From the NCBI GenBank assembly GCA_017425745.1, contig JAFOXT010000316.1:1-10710 (forward strand): a stretch of DNA of 10,710 nt. Direction: 5' to 3'. Source of the DNA: Clostridia bacterium (lineage in GTDB: Bacteria > Bacillota > Clostridia > Oscillospirales > Acutalibacteraceae). The notes beneath the pieces are model-generated. The model made no database searches. It was not told where the DNA came from and saw only the letters and a program-made list of their open reading frames with translations. This document shows, piece by piece, positions 1 to 6,335 of the stretch. Both the position numbers and the translations under genes were made by a program. Every line of letters starts with the position of its first letter. Position 1 is the first letter of the stretch.

Positions 1-505
1 CAACGCTAACCGTAAGGACAGCCAGGATATCTGCTTTGTGCCTGACGGTGACTATGCAGCCTTTATTGAAAGAAGAACAGGTAAAACCTATCCTGACGGT
101 AATTTTGTTACACGTGACGGTAAAATTCTCGGTACACATAAGGGCATTATCCGTTACACCGTAGGTCAGCGAAAAGGCCTCGGTCTTGCTTTACCGGCAC
201 CTATGTATGTATGCGAAAAGGATGTTCAGAACAACCGTGTAATTCTGTCTGATAACGAAACGCTTTTCACAAAAACTCTCACCGCAAAAAGCATCAACCT
301 TATCCCCTTTGACAAAATCGATTCTTCAATCAGAGTAAAGGCTAAGGTACGCTATAAGCATCAGGAACAATGGGCAACGGTTCATCAGACTGATGATGAT
401 ACTCTTTTTGTTGAGTTTGACGAGCCCGTAAGAGCCATTGCAAAGGGTCAGTCCCTTGTTATGTATGACGGCGACTATGTTGTGGGCGGCGGAATAATTG
501 AATAA
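1..505 (+). CDS. mnmA: tRNA-specific 2-thiouridylase MnmA, C-terminal part (5' end outside the window)
   Basis: MnmA makes the 2-thiouridine at wobble position 34 of tRNA-Lys, -Glu and -Gln, using ATP and a sulfur relay in the cytoplasm. The reading frame is open from base 2 to the TAA at 503-505 and gives about 167 residues, roughly the last half of a usual 360-residue enzyme. The first residues include DSQDICFVPDGDY, which holds the family's second catalytic cysteine (the one that receives the persulfide). The central-domain motif IRYTVGQRKGLGLA follows. The C-terminal beta-barrel contains VRYKHQ and ends in GDYVVGGGIIE, as MnmA proteins normally do. The N-terminal PP-loop ATPase domain and first catalytic cysteine lie off the left edge. 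The GTG at 38 is an internal valine codon, not a start. A strong terminator follows directly, so mnmA ends its transcription unit. The truncation is a window-edge effect. Confidence 0.95.
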   Translation, partial: NANRKDSQDICFVPDGDYAAFIERRTGKTYPDGNFVTRDGKILGTHKGIIRYTVGQRKGLGLALPAPMYVCEKDVQNNRVILSDNETLFTKTLTAKSINLIPFDKIDSSIRVKAKVRYKHQEQWATVHQTDDDTLFVEFDEPVRAIAKGQSLVMYDGDYVVGGGIIE

Positions 506-510
506 AACAT

Positions 511-558
511 AGCTTGTGCATATCAGCAATTTATTTGCTTATGCACAGGCTTTTTCTT
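511..558 (+). terminator. Rho-independent terminator of mnmA
   Basis: AGCTTGTGCAT (511-521) pairs with ATGCACAGGCT (541-551) as an 11-bp stem with one G-U pair. A second small stem, AGCAA/TTGCT (525-529 with 535-539), lies inside the loop. A T-rich run begins at the end of the stem (TTTTTCTTT). It starts six bases after the mnmA stop codon. Confidence 0.9.
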
Positions 559-664
559 TAATGTGCAAAAGAGCTATTTATAAGCAAATCGGTTGATTCG
601 GTGCATTTCTCTTTATTATGTAACAAATCAGACTTTTGAAATGTAATAAACCACCAAAAACCCA

Positions 665-681
665 TTGTACAATTTGTACAA
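665..681. repeat. Tandem TTGTACAA palindromes upstream of the sigma-factor promoter
   Basis: The perfect palindrome TTGTACAA occurs at 665-672 and again at 674-681, separated by one T. The second copy ends 8 bases before the -35 box at 690. Position and symmetry fit a protein binding site for an activator or repressor of the downstream sigma-factor gene. This is inferred from layout alone; I do not recognise the motif. Confidence 0.5.
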
Positions 682-689
682 AAACTCAA

Positions 690-718
690 TTGACAATCCC
701 ATTTTTTTATATTATTAT
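690..718 (+). promoter_or_regulatory. Sigma-A-type promoter of the sigma-factor gene
   Basis: TTGACA (690-695) is followed after exactly 17 bases by TATTAT (713-718), a perfect -35 box and a 5-of-6 match to the -10 consensus. The expected start of transcription is near 725, which gives a leader of about 40 bases before the ATG at 767. The flanking DNA is very AT-rich. Confidence 0.8.
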
Positions 719-766
719 ATTAATAATAACCTAATGGATTGTTGTATAGACTGAAAGGAAAAGTTG

Positions 767-1345
767 ATGGCTGATTACCCTGCTCTTAACGATGAAGAAC
801 TTGTAAATCTTTCGCAGAATAATGACCGGAAGGCTTTAAGCGAGCTCAGTCTCAGATACAGCAAGGTTTCATTCGGTATTGCCTCAACCTTCGCTGAAAA
901 CAGCGATGTTTGTGATGACCTTTCCCAGGAAGGTATGATAGGCTTTCTTTCTGCAGTGTATTCATATAAGGACAACAAGAATGCCTCTTTTCTCACCTAT
1001 GCGTCGCGTTGCATAAGGAATAAAATTCTTTCTGCACTGAGAAAAAGCACGTCCACAAAAAGAATACCTGATTCTCTGCTGATTTCTCTTGAGCAGATCA
1101 GCGAAACCTTTGCAGACCACGATACACCGGAAGAGCTTTTCATTTCCCGCAACAATGCAGAGTTTATAACTTCTCTTATAGAAGAGTTATTATCCGACCA
1201 GGAAAAAGATGTGCTCACTCTTTTTCTTTCAGGCAACTCCTACAGTGATATTGCAAAACAGCTTGAGCTTTCTCAGAAAGCTGTGGACAGCACACTGCAA
1301 CGAGCAAAAAAGAAGCTGAGAGAAAAGCTTCAGAACAACTTTTGA
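767..1345 (+). CDS. RNA polymerase sigma factor, SigH (Spo0H)-like
   Basis: This 192-residue protein is a sigma-70-family factor built from regions 2 and 4 only, the size range of SigH and related factors. Region 2 contains DDLSQEGMIGFLSAVYSYK (about residues 50-68), the core-binding motif, and is followed by the -10-recognition helix FLTYASRCIRNKILSALRK (about 75-93). Region 4 (about 138-185) has the helix-turn-helix YSDIAKQLELSQKAVDSTLQ, which should contact the -35 element. The pattern is closest to Bacillus SigH, which directs genes of the transition to stationary phase and early sporulation in endospore formers. ATG at 767 is chosen as start because GAAAGGA (753-759) is well spaced from it; a TTG codon in frame at 764 precedes it. 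The gene has its own strong promoter and two upstream palindromes, so it is probably regulated. The downstream zinc-ribbon gene may be co-transcribed. Family assignment is firm; the regulon is unknown. Confidence 0.85.
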   Translation: MADYPALNDEELVNLSQNNDRKALSELSLRYSKVSFGIASTFAENSDVCDDLSQEGMIGFLSAVYSYKDNKNASFLTYASRCIRNKILSALRKSTSTKRIPDSLLISLEQISETFADHDTPEELFISRNNAEFITSLIEELLSDQEKDVLTLFLSGNSYSDIAKQLELSQKAVDSTLQRAKKKLREKLQNNF

Positions 1346-1350
1346 AATCC

Positions 1351-1394
1351 GCCCTACTCAAGTGAGTTTAAATCGGTGCAATTCCGAAAAGGGC
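1351..1394 (+). promoter_or_regulatory. Possible three-way-junction RNA leader before the zinc-ribbon gene
   Basis: The gap after the sigma-factor gene contains GCCCT (1351-1355) pairing with AGGGC (1390-1394). Inside this are two hairpins: ACTCA/TGAGT (1356-1360 with 1363-1367, loop AG) and TCGG/CCGA (1373-1376 with 1384-1387, loop TGCAATT). The nonamer TCAAGTGAG occurs within the first hairpin (1358-1366) and again at 1406-1414, where it overlaps the ribosome binding site TGAGG. The two-base loop of the first hairpin is strained, so the real fold may differ. It may be a translational control element. I do not recognise it as a known riboswitch class. Confidence 0.35.
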
Positions 1395-1424
1395 TATCTA
1401 TTTAATCAAGTGAGGTAAAAAATC

Positions 1425-1703
1425 ATGTACGAAGACAAAACACTCAAATGCAAAGAATGTGGCGCAGACTTCATCTTTACTGCAGGCGAGCAGGAATTCT
1501 ATGCTGAAAAAGGTTTCCAGAACGAACCCCAGCGTTGCAAGGCTTGCCGTGATGCACGCAAGAACGCTGCTAAACCCGCTAGAGAAATGTTTATCGCTAC
1601 TTGTGCAAGCTGCGGCGGCGAAGCTAAGGTTCCTTTCCAGCCCACAGAAGGCAGAGATGTTTTCTGTAGCGAATGCTTTGCAAAGATGAAAGAAGAAGCA
1701 TAA
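1425..1703 (+). CDS. Small double zinc-ribbon protein (zf_Tbcl-like)
   Basis: This 92-residue soluble protein consists of two four-cysteine modules. The first has C9-x2-C12 and C38-x2-C41 enclosing FTAGEQEFYAEKGF and NEPQRC, the signature I associate with the 'probable zinc-ribbon' family zf_Tbcl of Firmicutes. The second has C60-x2-C63 and C81-x2-C84, with VPF and a short acidic-to-basic stretch between the pairs, as in the companion CxxC-x17-CxxC domain. Each module should bind one zinc ion. The family has no established function that I know; a nucleic-acid or ribosome-related role is only a guess. The ATG at 1425 is well placed behind TGAGG (1411-1415). No clear separate promoter is visible, so it is probably read through from the sigma-factor gene 79 bases upstream. 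The gap between them may fold into a structured leader. A bidirectional terminator follows. Confidence 0.85.
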   Translation: MYEDKTLKCKECGADFIFTAGEQEFYAEKGFQNEPQRCKACRDARKNAAKPAREMFIATCASCGGEAKVPFQPTEGRDVFCSECFAKMKEEA

Positions 1704-1756
1704 TTTATATTTGAAGTTTTTGATCTAATTACTTATAAATATAATAATTCTATGCG

Positions 1757-1793
1757 AAAAATCCTTGTGCTCAGTGCACAAGGATTTCTTTTT
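1757..1793. terminator. Bidirectional Rho-independent terminator between convergent genes
   Basis: AAATCCTTGTGC (1759-1770) pairs perfectly with GCACAAGGATTT (1776-1787), a 12-bp stem with the loop TCAGT. A T-rich run follows on the + strand (TTCTTTTT, ending at 1793). On the minus strand the run of A at 1757-1761 gives a T tract as well. The hairpin therefore serves the zinc-ribbon gene on the left and the pseudouridine synthase gene on the right, whose stop codon (1792-1794) overlaps it. Confidence 0.92.
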
Positions 1794-2412
1794 ATATGCT
1801 GAATATTTCTTCTGATGGCATTCTGTTAAAGGTCAGCCTGTTTTTCGTTATCGGGTGAAGGAAGGAAATCTCTTTTGACCAAAGCGCAATGATTTTACTT
1901 TCATCTTTTGCGCCGTATCTTCTGTCACCGAAAAGCGGCATTTTTCTTGAAGCAAACTGCACTCTTATCTGATGGGTGCGGCCTGTCATAAGCTTAACCT
2001 CAACAAGGGCTGAATCGCCGTTTTCCGAAAGCACCTTATAGCAAAGAAGAGCTTTTTTAACGCCCTTGCGTTCTTTCTTTACAACAAAGCTTTTGTTCTT
2101 GCCTTTGTCAAAATAAAGCAAATCCTCTAAGCTGCCCTCTTTTGCTTCAGGAATTCCGTGCAGACGGGCAACATAGGTTTTCTCCATTGTTCTGTCCCCT
2201 GCCTGCTTTGAAAGCTCAGCTGCAGCCGCCTTTGTTTTTGCATAAACCATAACTCCCGCCACGTCCTTGTCCAGACGGTGAACAGGATAAATTTCACCAT
2301 TGGTAAGCTCCTTCAATTCTGTTACCATATTAGGCTTCAGGCTTTCCTCTGAAAGCAAGCCACGTTCTTTAACTGCTACAATTATCTGCTTATCCTCAAA
2401 CAAAATTTCCAT
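1792..2412 (-). CDS. RluA-family RNA pseudouridine synthase, short form without S4 domain
   Basis: This 206-residue enzyme isomerises uridine to pseudouridine in RNA; the target (rRNA or tRNA) cannot be told from sequence. The catalytic motif HRLDKDVAGVMVYAK sits at residues 45-59, with Asp48 as the nucleophilic aspartate of the family. Other RluA-family blocks are TYVARLHG (about 79-86), GRTHQIRVQFA (144-154) and FGDRRYG (161-167). RluD-type proteins are about 300 residues and carry an N-terminal S4 RNA-binding domain. This one begins directly with the catalytic core (MEILFEDKQIIVAVKE), a compact form common in Clostridia. The ATG is supported by GGAG at 2419-2422 on the minus strand. The gene follows rny by 44 bases, but a strong terminator lies between them and abuts its ribosome binding site, so its transcription start is unclear. 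Confidence 0.9.
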   Translation of the reverse strand: MEILFEDKQIIVAVKERGLLSEESLKPNMVTELKELTNGEIYPVHRLDKDVAGVMVYAKTKAAAAELSKQAGDRTMEKTYVARLHGIPEAKEGSLEDLLYFDKGKNKSFVVKKERKGVKKALLCYKVLSENGDSALVEVKLMTGRTHQIRVQFASRKMPLFGDRRYGAKDESKIIALWSKEISFLHPITKNRLTFNRMPSEEIFSI

Positions 2413-2423
2413 AATTTACTCCG

Positions 2424-2450
2424 AAAAAAAGGGACTGAAATTCAGTCCCT
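2424..2450 (-). terminator. Rho-independent terminator of rny, directly upstream of the pseudouridine synthase gene
   Basis: Read on the minus strand, AGGGACTGA (2450-2442) pairs with TCAGTCCCT (2438-2430) as a perfect 9-bp stem with a three-base loop, followed by seven T (2430-2424). It begins just after the rny stop codon and ends one or two bases before the GGAG of the next gene. Confidence 0.9.
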
Positions 2451-2456
2451 TGATTT

Positions 2457-4007
2457 TTATTTAGCATAGTCAACTGTTCTTGTTTCTCTGATAAGGTTAA
2501 CCTTAATCTGACCGGGATACTCAAGCTCCTGCTCGATTTTTTCAACGATGTTGTGAGCTACAAGAGTCATTTCCTCGTCGCTGATAACCTCAGGCTTAAC
2601 AAGAATTCTTACTTCACGGCCAGCCTGAATTGCAAATGCCTTTTCAACACCCTTGAAGGATTCTGAAATCTGTTCAAGAGCTTCAAGACGCTTGATGTAA
2701 TTCTGAAGATTTTCTCTTCTTGCACCGGGTCTTGCAGCTGAAATTGCGTCAGCAGCCTGAACAAGACAAGCAATAATGCTCTTAGGTTCAACGTCACCGT
2801 GATGTGCATGAATTGCATTGATAACGGTTTCGTTTTCCTTATACTTCTTAGCGTATTCAACACCAAGCTCAATGTGTGAGCCTTCCTGCTGATGGTCAAC
2901 TGCCTTACCGATATCGTGGAGAAGACCTGCTCTTCTTGCAAGCTTTGCGTCAATTCCAAGCTCGGAAGCCATAAGACCTGCAATATAGGAAACCTCAAGT
3001 GAATGGTTAAGTACATTCTGACCGTAGCTGGTACGATACTTAAGACGACCGAGAAGCTTAACAAGCTCGTTATGAACACCGTTTACACCGGCATCAATAA
3101 CTGCTCTTTCACCTGCCTGCTTACAGGTCTGTTCAACCTCTCTCTTAGCCTTTTCGTGAATCTTCTCGATAAGTGCGGGATGGATTCTGCCGTCTGAGAT
3201 AAGTCTTTCAAGAGTAATTCTTGCAACCTCTCTTCTTACGGGGTCAAAGCTTGAAAGTGTAATTGCTTCGGGTGTGTCGTCAATAATCAGGTCAACACCT
3301 GTAATTGTTTCAAGTGTTCTGATATTTCTGCCTTCACGGCCGATAATTCTGCCCTTCATCTCATCGTTGGGAAGAGCAACAACTGATACTGTTGCTTCAG
3401 AAGCGTGGTCAGCAGCACAACGCTGAATTGCAGTTGTGATGATTTCTCTTGCAAGGTTTTCTGATTCCTCACGTACTGACTGCTCGTATTCCATAATCTT
3501 GACAGCCTTTTCTCTCTTAAGAGTTTCTTCAAGGCTTGCAAGAAGGTCAACCTTAGCCTGCTCTTTTGTATAACCCGAGATTTTTTCAAGCATTTCTAAC
3601 TGACTTCTTTTGATGCTTTCTGCTTCGGAAAGTTGATTTTCAGCCTGCTTGATTTTTTCAGCAAGCTGTTCTTCTTTTTTCTCAAGAGTTTCAGTCTTCT
3701 TATCAAGACTTTCCTCTTTCTGGATCATTCTTTTCTCCTGACGTTGAACTTCGTTTCGTCTTTCGCGAAGTTCGCGCTCAGTTTCATTTCTGAGTTTATG
3801 AATTTCATCCTTAGCTTCAATTACAGCTTCGCGTTTTTTGGTTTCTGCTTCGTTAACGGCCTGATTAACAATACGGGTAGCTTCTTCATTAGCTGAGCCG
3901 ATAAGACCTTCAGCAGTCTTTTTTCTGTGCATTTCTCCGAGCACAAAACCTATTATACCAAAAACTACAGCACAAATTGCAGCAATAATAATTGTCTTAA
4001 TTTCCAA
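2457..4007 (-). CDS. rny: Ribonuclease Y (membrane-anchored endoribonuclease)
   Basis: RNase Y makes the initiating endonucleolytic cut in the decay of many mRNAs in Firmicutes and is tethered to the inner face of the membrane. The 516-residue protein has the complete family layout. There is an N-terminal transmembrane helix (about 5-25), then a long Glu/Lys/Gln-rich coiled coil (about 30-190). The KH RNA-binding domain carries GRIIGREGRNIRTLE (219-232). The metal-dependent HD domain has H335 and the HD pair in GLLHDIGKA (364-365), followed by AHHGD (401-405). Length and order match Bacillus RNase Y (about 520 residues). The start is TTG at 4007, because no ATG lies nearby and a strong AAGGAGGTG (4024-4016 on the minus strand) sits 10 bases upstream. 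A good promoter at 4172-4200 gives a leader of about 155 bases that can fold into a branched structure. A terminator follows the stop. Confidence 0.96.
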   Translation of the reverse strand: MEIKTIIIAAICAVVFGIIGFVLGEMHRKKTAEGLIGSANEEATRIVNQAVNEAETKKREAVIEAKDEIHKLRNETERELRERRNEVQRQEKRMIQKEESLDKKTETLEKKEEQLAEKIKQAENQLSEAESIKRSQLEMLEKISGYTKEQAKVDLLASLEETLKREKAVKIMEYEQSVREESENLAREIITTAIQRCAADHASEATVSVVALPNDEMKGRIIGREGRNIRTLETITGVDLIIDDTPEAITLSSFDPVRREVARITLERLISDGRIHPALIEKIHEKAKREVEQTCKQAGERAVIDAGVNGVHNELVKLLGRLKYRTSYGQNVLNHSLEVSYIAGLMASELGIDAKLARRAGLLHDIGKAVDHQQEGSHIELGVEYAKKYKENETVINAIHAHHGDVEPKSIIACLVQAADAISAARPGARRENLQNYIKRLEALEQISESFKGVEKAFAIQAGREVRILVKPEVISDEEMTLVAHNIVEKIEQELEYPGQIKVNLIRETRTVDYAK

Positions 4008-4015
4008 AGTAGCAG

Positions 4016-4024
4016 CACCTCCTT
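4016..4024 (-). promoter_or_regulatory. Strong ribosome binding site that fixes the TTG start of rny
   Basis: On the minus strand AAGGAGGTG is a near-perfect complement of the 16S rRNA 3' end. It lies 10 bases before TTG at 4007, and no other start codon in frame lies between. A strong site paired with a weak TTG codon may tune the amount of RNase Y made. Confidence 0.8.
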
Positions 4025-4081
4025 CTTTTCAAAATTAGCTTAAAACTTAATTAACACTAATATACGCTTTCATCAAAAGAA

Positions 4082-4132
4082 TTACAGTAATGTTACTCGA
4101 ACGATAATGAACACATTATCATATGACTGTAA
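4082..4132 (-). promoter_or_regulatory. 51-base branched inverted-repeat element in the rny leader
   Basis: TTACAGT (4082-4088) and ACTGTAA (4126-4132) form a perfect 7-bp outer inverted repeat. Inside are GATAATG/CATTATC (4103-4109 with 4114-4120, loop AACA), extendable by two pairs, and a weak GTT/AAC hairpin (4092-4094 with 4100-4102). In RNA this would be a three-way junction within the transcribed leader between the promoter and the ribosome binding site. It could be a stability or autoregulation element, or a DNA operator; the sequence does not decide. Confidence 0.5.
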
Positions 4133-4171
4133 AGAGAGCACAAATACACTCATCATACAATCATCCCATAT

Positions 4172-4200
4172 ATTTTAAAACAATTTGCATAATAAGTCAA
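4172..4200 (-). promoter_or_regulatory. Sigma-A-type promoter of rny
   Basis: On the minus strand TTGACT (4200-4195) is followed after exactly 17 bases by TAAAAT (4177-4172), 5-of-6 matches to both consensus boxes. Transcription should begin near 4165, leaving an unusually long leader of about 155 bases before the rny start codon. Confidence 0.8.
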
Positions 4201-4264
4201 GTATAAACGTGCAGATTTTAATGTATTTTTATTATTTTTTTAAGCAAATTTCCACGTTCTATGC

Positions 4265-4293
4265 AAAAAAACTCCCCTGCCAAAGCAAGGGAG
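4265..4293 (-). terminator. Rho-independent terminator of the surface-protein gene
   Basis: Read on the minus strand, CTCCCTTGC (4293-4285) pairs with GCAGGGGAG (4280-4272) through nine pairs including one U-G. The loop is TTTG and a T tract follows (4271-4265). It starts 14 bases after the stop codon of the preceding gene. Confidence 0.9.
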
Positions 4294-4306
4294 CATAAGC
4301 TTTAAT

Positions 4307-6154
4307 TTATTCTTCTTCAGTTGTTTCTTCTTCGTCTTCAGCTTTGCCTAAAAACATTTCGCTGTCGCGGTGCTTTCTTGTCATAAGATATCCTGCAAGA
4401 GCGCCGATTGCAATAATGCTTGTGGGTGCTGCAACGATTTCGGGATTTTCCTTAACAACTGTTGTTGCCTTTGCAACAAAGGAATCGCCCTTATCTTCAT
4501 CCTCTACACCAACAAAGGACGGGCCTTTTGTTGTGAGAATGTTTCCGTCTGCATCGGTTGCATACTGTCCATTAAGAAGCTCTTCAAGGTAACCGAATTC
4601 GTAACCGTCAGTGTTGCTTGTACCGTCGTTGGGCACGTAATCACTTCCGTAGCCGAATGTTGTAAGAACCTCACCCTGAGGAACGGTTGAATACTCAGGA
4701 GCCTCGCTCTGCACATAATCCATAATGCCACCGAAGATTTCGTTAACCTTGTCGTTACCTGAGGGGTTAACTGTATCAACTGCTGACTGAAGAGCCGCAA
4801 CCATACTCTTATCGCTTGTTACCTTTGTGCCGTTGAGTGACTTATCCTTGATGATGTTAAAGGTATAAGTTGCCTGCTCAACTCTGAAGCCGTCATTGTA
4901 ATCAACCTTGAGTACGATTGTTTCATTTGCCTTGTTGGGGTCAATTGCAACACTTGTGGTTTTGTTATGAGCAGCGGGAGCGCCGTTAAGTGTCATAGAA
5001 ACAGCCTTTACATTGCCGCCTTCAAGCTGGTCAGCAACAGCTAAAGGTGTGAACCACATTTTTGTTCTGTCCTGAGCGATTGTCACATCGTAGTAGTAAA
5101 CATCTGAGTGGAATTCTTCTTCAAGATTGAAGCAGCCGTTTTCACAAGCAAGCTCAAAAAGCTCTTTTGTATTCATTTTACTGCTGAATCTTACATTTTT
5201 TTCTGAAAGCATTGTTTCAAGGATAAGTCTTGCAACTGCTGTTTTGTCTGAGCTTTCAAGTGCAGAGCCGAGAGCATCTGCATCAAGGGTAACATCATAA
5301 GCTGTGTTAAGAATTGTTGCAAAGTAAGCATTATCAATATAGAGCTTGTCATCGGGATGCACCATATCGTAAGCCATTTTTGAAACTTCGTAGTCGCCGA
5401 TATCGTCTTCGTTTGAGTCAGCTGAAGAAGCAACAATTACTCTTGCCCAATGGAAAACCTCAGCAGTTGAGGGATTCTTACTCATGGGGATATCGTCAAA
5501 ATTATCTACATAGCCCTTTACAGTATGAACTGCAAGGCCGGGGAAGGTATCAACACCTGAGGGAAGCATAACGCCTGAAAGTGCTGCAAAAATGATAACA
5601 CTTGCATTATCAAGGCTTATACCAACGGGAATTGAAACTTTCTTGCCGTAAAGAGCATAAACTGCATCATATTTAAGCGCTGCATAAACAACTGCAACAT
5701 TGATTTTGTCCTGACCGCCGGGTACGTCGGGAATTGTGATACCGTAGTCACGGAGATATTCCTCCATAACCTCGTAGTCATCTGTCATACCGAGAGCAAC
5801 AACAGTATAGTAAACAAGAGTCATCATCTCTTCATATGTTGAAGCAACTGTATTCTCGTTGAGGTCCTTAAGCTCAGAATAGTCCTTAACCTCCTGAGTA
5901 AATTCTTCGTATGTATGGCTATAGGGATAGTCATCAGGCTTGGGAATAATAGTTGTGGGAACAAAGCTTGATGCATCATCTCTGATGATAAGCTGGTCAA
6001 GCCACGCATAGTTGTACTCTGTTTCTCTTCTTGTTTCACCGGGATCGAGTTGAGGAATAAGTGATGAAATGGCATCGCTTGCCGCATAAGCAGGACAAAC
6101 AGCCAGAGCCATTAACATTGTAAGCGCTAAAACAAGTGTAAGAACTTTTTTCAT
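4307..6154 (-). CDS. Exported, C-terminally membrane-anchored surface protein with a cadherin-like beta-sandwich region
   Basis: I do not recognise a specific function. The 615-residue protein starts with a Sec signal peptide (MKKVLTLVLALTMLMALAV, likely cut after AYA at residue 24). Residues about 30-350 are an acidic, largely alpha-helical-looking region without a family I can name. Residues about 353-436 (YDVTIAQDRTKMWF through TYTFNIIK) resemble the Cadherin-like_b-sandwich domain seen in many Clostridia surface proteins, including SMTLNG. A stretch rich in Gly, Asp, Asn and Tyr follows (about 495-560). Near the C terminus lie a hydrophobic helix (about 573-591), the basic stop-transfer RKHR and an acidic cytoplasmic tail ending DEEETTEEE. 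There is no LPxTG motif, so anchoring should be by the C-terminal helix. The ATG is backed by AAGGAG (6170-6165). The gene stands alone between its own promoter and terminator. Confidence 0.8.
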   Translation of the reverse strand: MKKVLTLVLALTMLMALAVCPAYAASDAISSLIPQLDPGETRRETEYNYAWLDQLIIRDDASSFVPTTIIPKPDDYPYSHTYEEFTQEVKDYSELKDLNENTVASTYEEMMTLVYYTVVALGMTDDYEVMEEYLRDYGITIPDVPGGQDKINVAVVYAALKYDAVYALYGKKVSIPVGISLDNASVIIFAALSGVMLPSGVDTFPGLAVHTVKGYVDNFDDIPMSKNPSTAEVFHWARVIVASSADSNEDDIGDYEVSKMAYDMVHPDDKLYIDNAYFATILNTAYDVTLDADALGSALESSDKTAVARLILETMLSEKNVRFSSKMNTKELFELACENGCFNLEEEFHSDVYYYDVTIAQDRTKMWFTPLAVADQLEGGNVKAVSMTLNGAPAAHNKTTSVAIDPNKANETIVLKVDYNDGFRVEQATYTFNIIKDKSLNGTKVTSDKSMVAALQSAVDTVNPSGNDKVNEIFGGIMDYVQSEAPEYSTVPQGEVLTTFGYGSDYVPNDGTSNTDGYEFGYLEELLNGQYATDADGNILTTKGPSFVGVEDEDKGDSFVAKATTVVKENPEIVAAPTSIIAIGALAGYLMTRKHRDSEMFLGKAEDEEETTEEE

Positions 6155-6222
6155 TTCAGCCGAGCTCCTTCAAATTCAGATTAATTTATACTTAGACATA
6201 ATTACATCATTATACAGATTAT

Positions 6223-6251
6223 ATGATACAACTTTTTTGAATTTCTGTCAA
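6223..6251 (-). promoter_or_regulatory. Sigma-A-type promoter of the surface-protein gene
   Basis: On the minus strand TTGACA (6251-6246) is followed after 17 bases by TATCAT (6228-6223), a perfect -35 box and a 5-of-6 match to the -10 box. An overlapping TATAAT lies five bases further on (6223-6218) but at poor spacing. The leader before the ATG at 6154 would be about 60 bases. Confidence 0.75.
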
Positions 6252-6294
6252 CCGAAAACACCTAATTAATTATTAAAAATGTATTATAAAAAGC

Positions 6295-6324
6295 AAAAAA
6301 ATCCTCCCACAACAGTGAGAGGAT
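6295..6324 (-). terminator. Rho-independent terminator of the hisS-aspS operon
   Basis: Read on the minus strand, ATCCTCTCAC (6324-6315) pairs with GTGGGAGGAT (6310-6301) through ten pairs including one U-G. The loop is TGTT and a run of seven T follows (6301-6295). It starts 12 bases after the aspS stop codon. Confidence 0.92.
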
Positions 6325-6335
6325 AAATTTAAAGC

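Noticed and set aside
1..505. Truncated mnmA or minD as pseudogenes
   Set aside because: Both frames run open to the window edges without stops or frameshifts; the truncation is only the cut of the window.
559..664. Possible small RNA or short gene between mnmA and the sigma-factor gene
   Set aside because: Only weak short inverted repeats are present, with no promoter-terminator pair and no credible start with a ribosome binding site.
1368..1394. Cobalamin-riboswitch-like CGGTGCAATTCCG before the zinc-ribbon gene
   Set aside because: Only this short stretch resembles the cobalamin riboswitch core. The conserved part that should follow (the GCNG and CCCGCNACTG region) is absent, and the whole element is only about 44 bases.
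1351..1394. Hammerhead-ribozyme topology: three helices with GAAA between two of them
   Set aside because: The essential CTGANGA strand is missing (TTTAAATC stands in its place), so a catalytic hammerhead is not supported.
3633..3896. Hydrophobic open frame on the + strand opposite rny
   Set aside because: It lies antisense to the Glu/Lys-rich coiled coil of RNase Y; the Phe/Leu-rich sequence is what the complement of GAA/AAG codons gives. No ribosome binding site or promoter is evident.
6085..6102. Lipoprotein signal (LAVC) in the surface protein
   Set aside because: The residue before the Cys is Val, which does not fit a normal lipobox, and a good signal-peptidase I site (AYA) follows at once.
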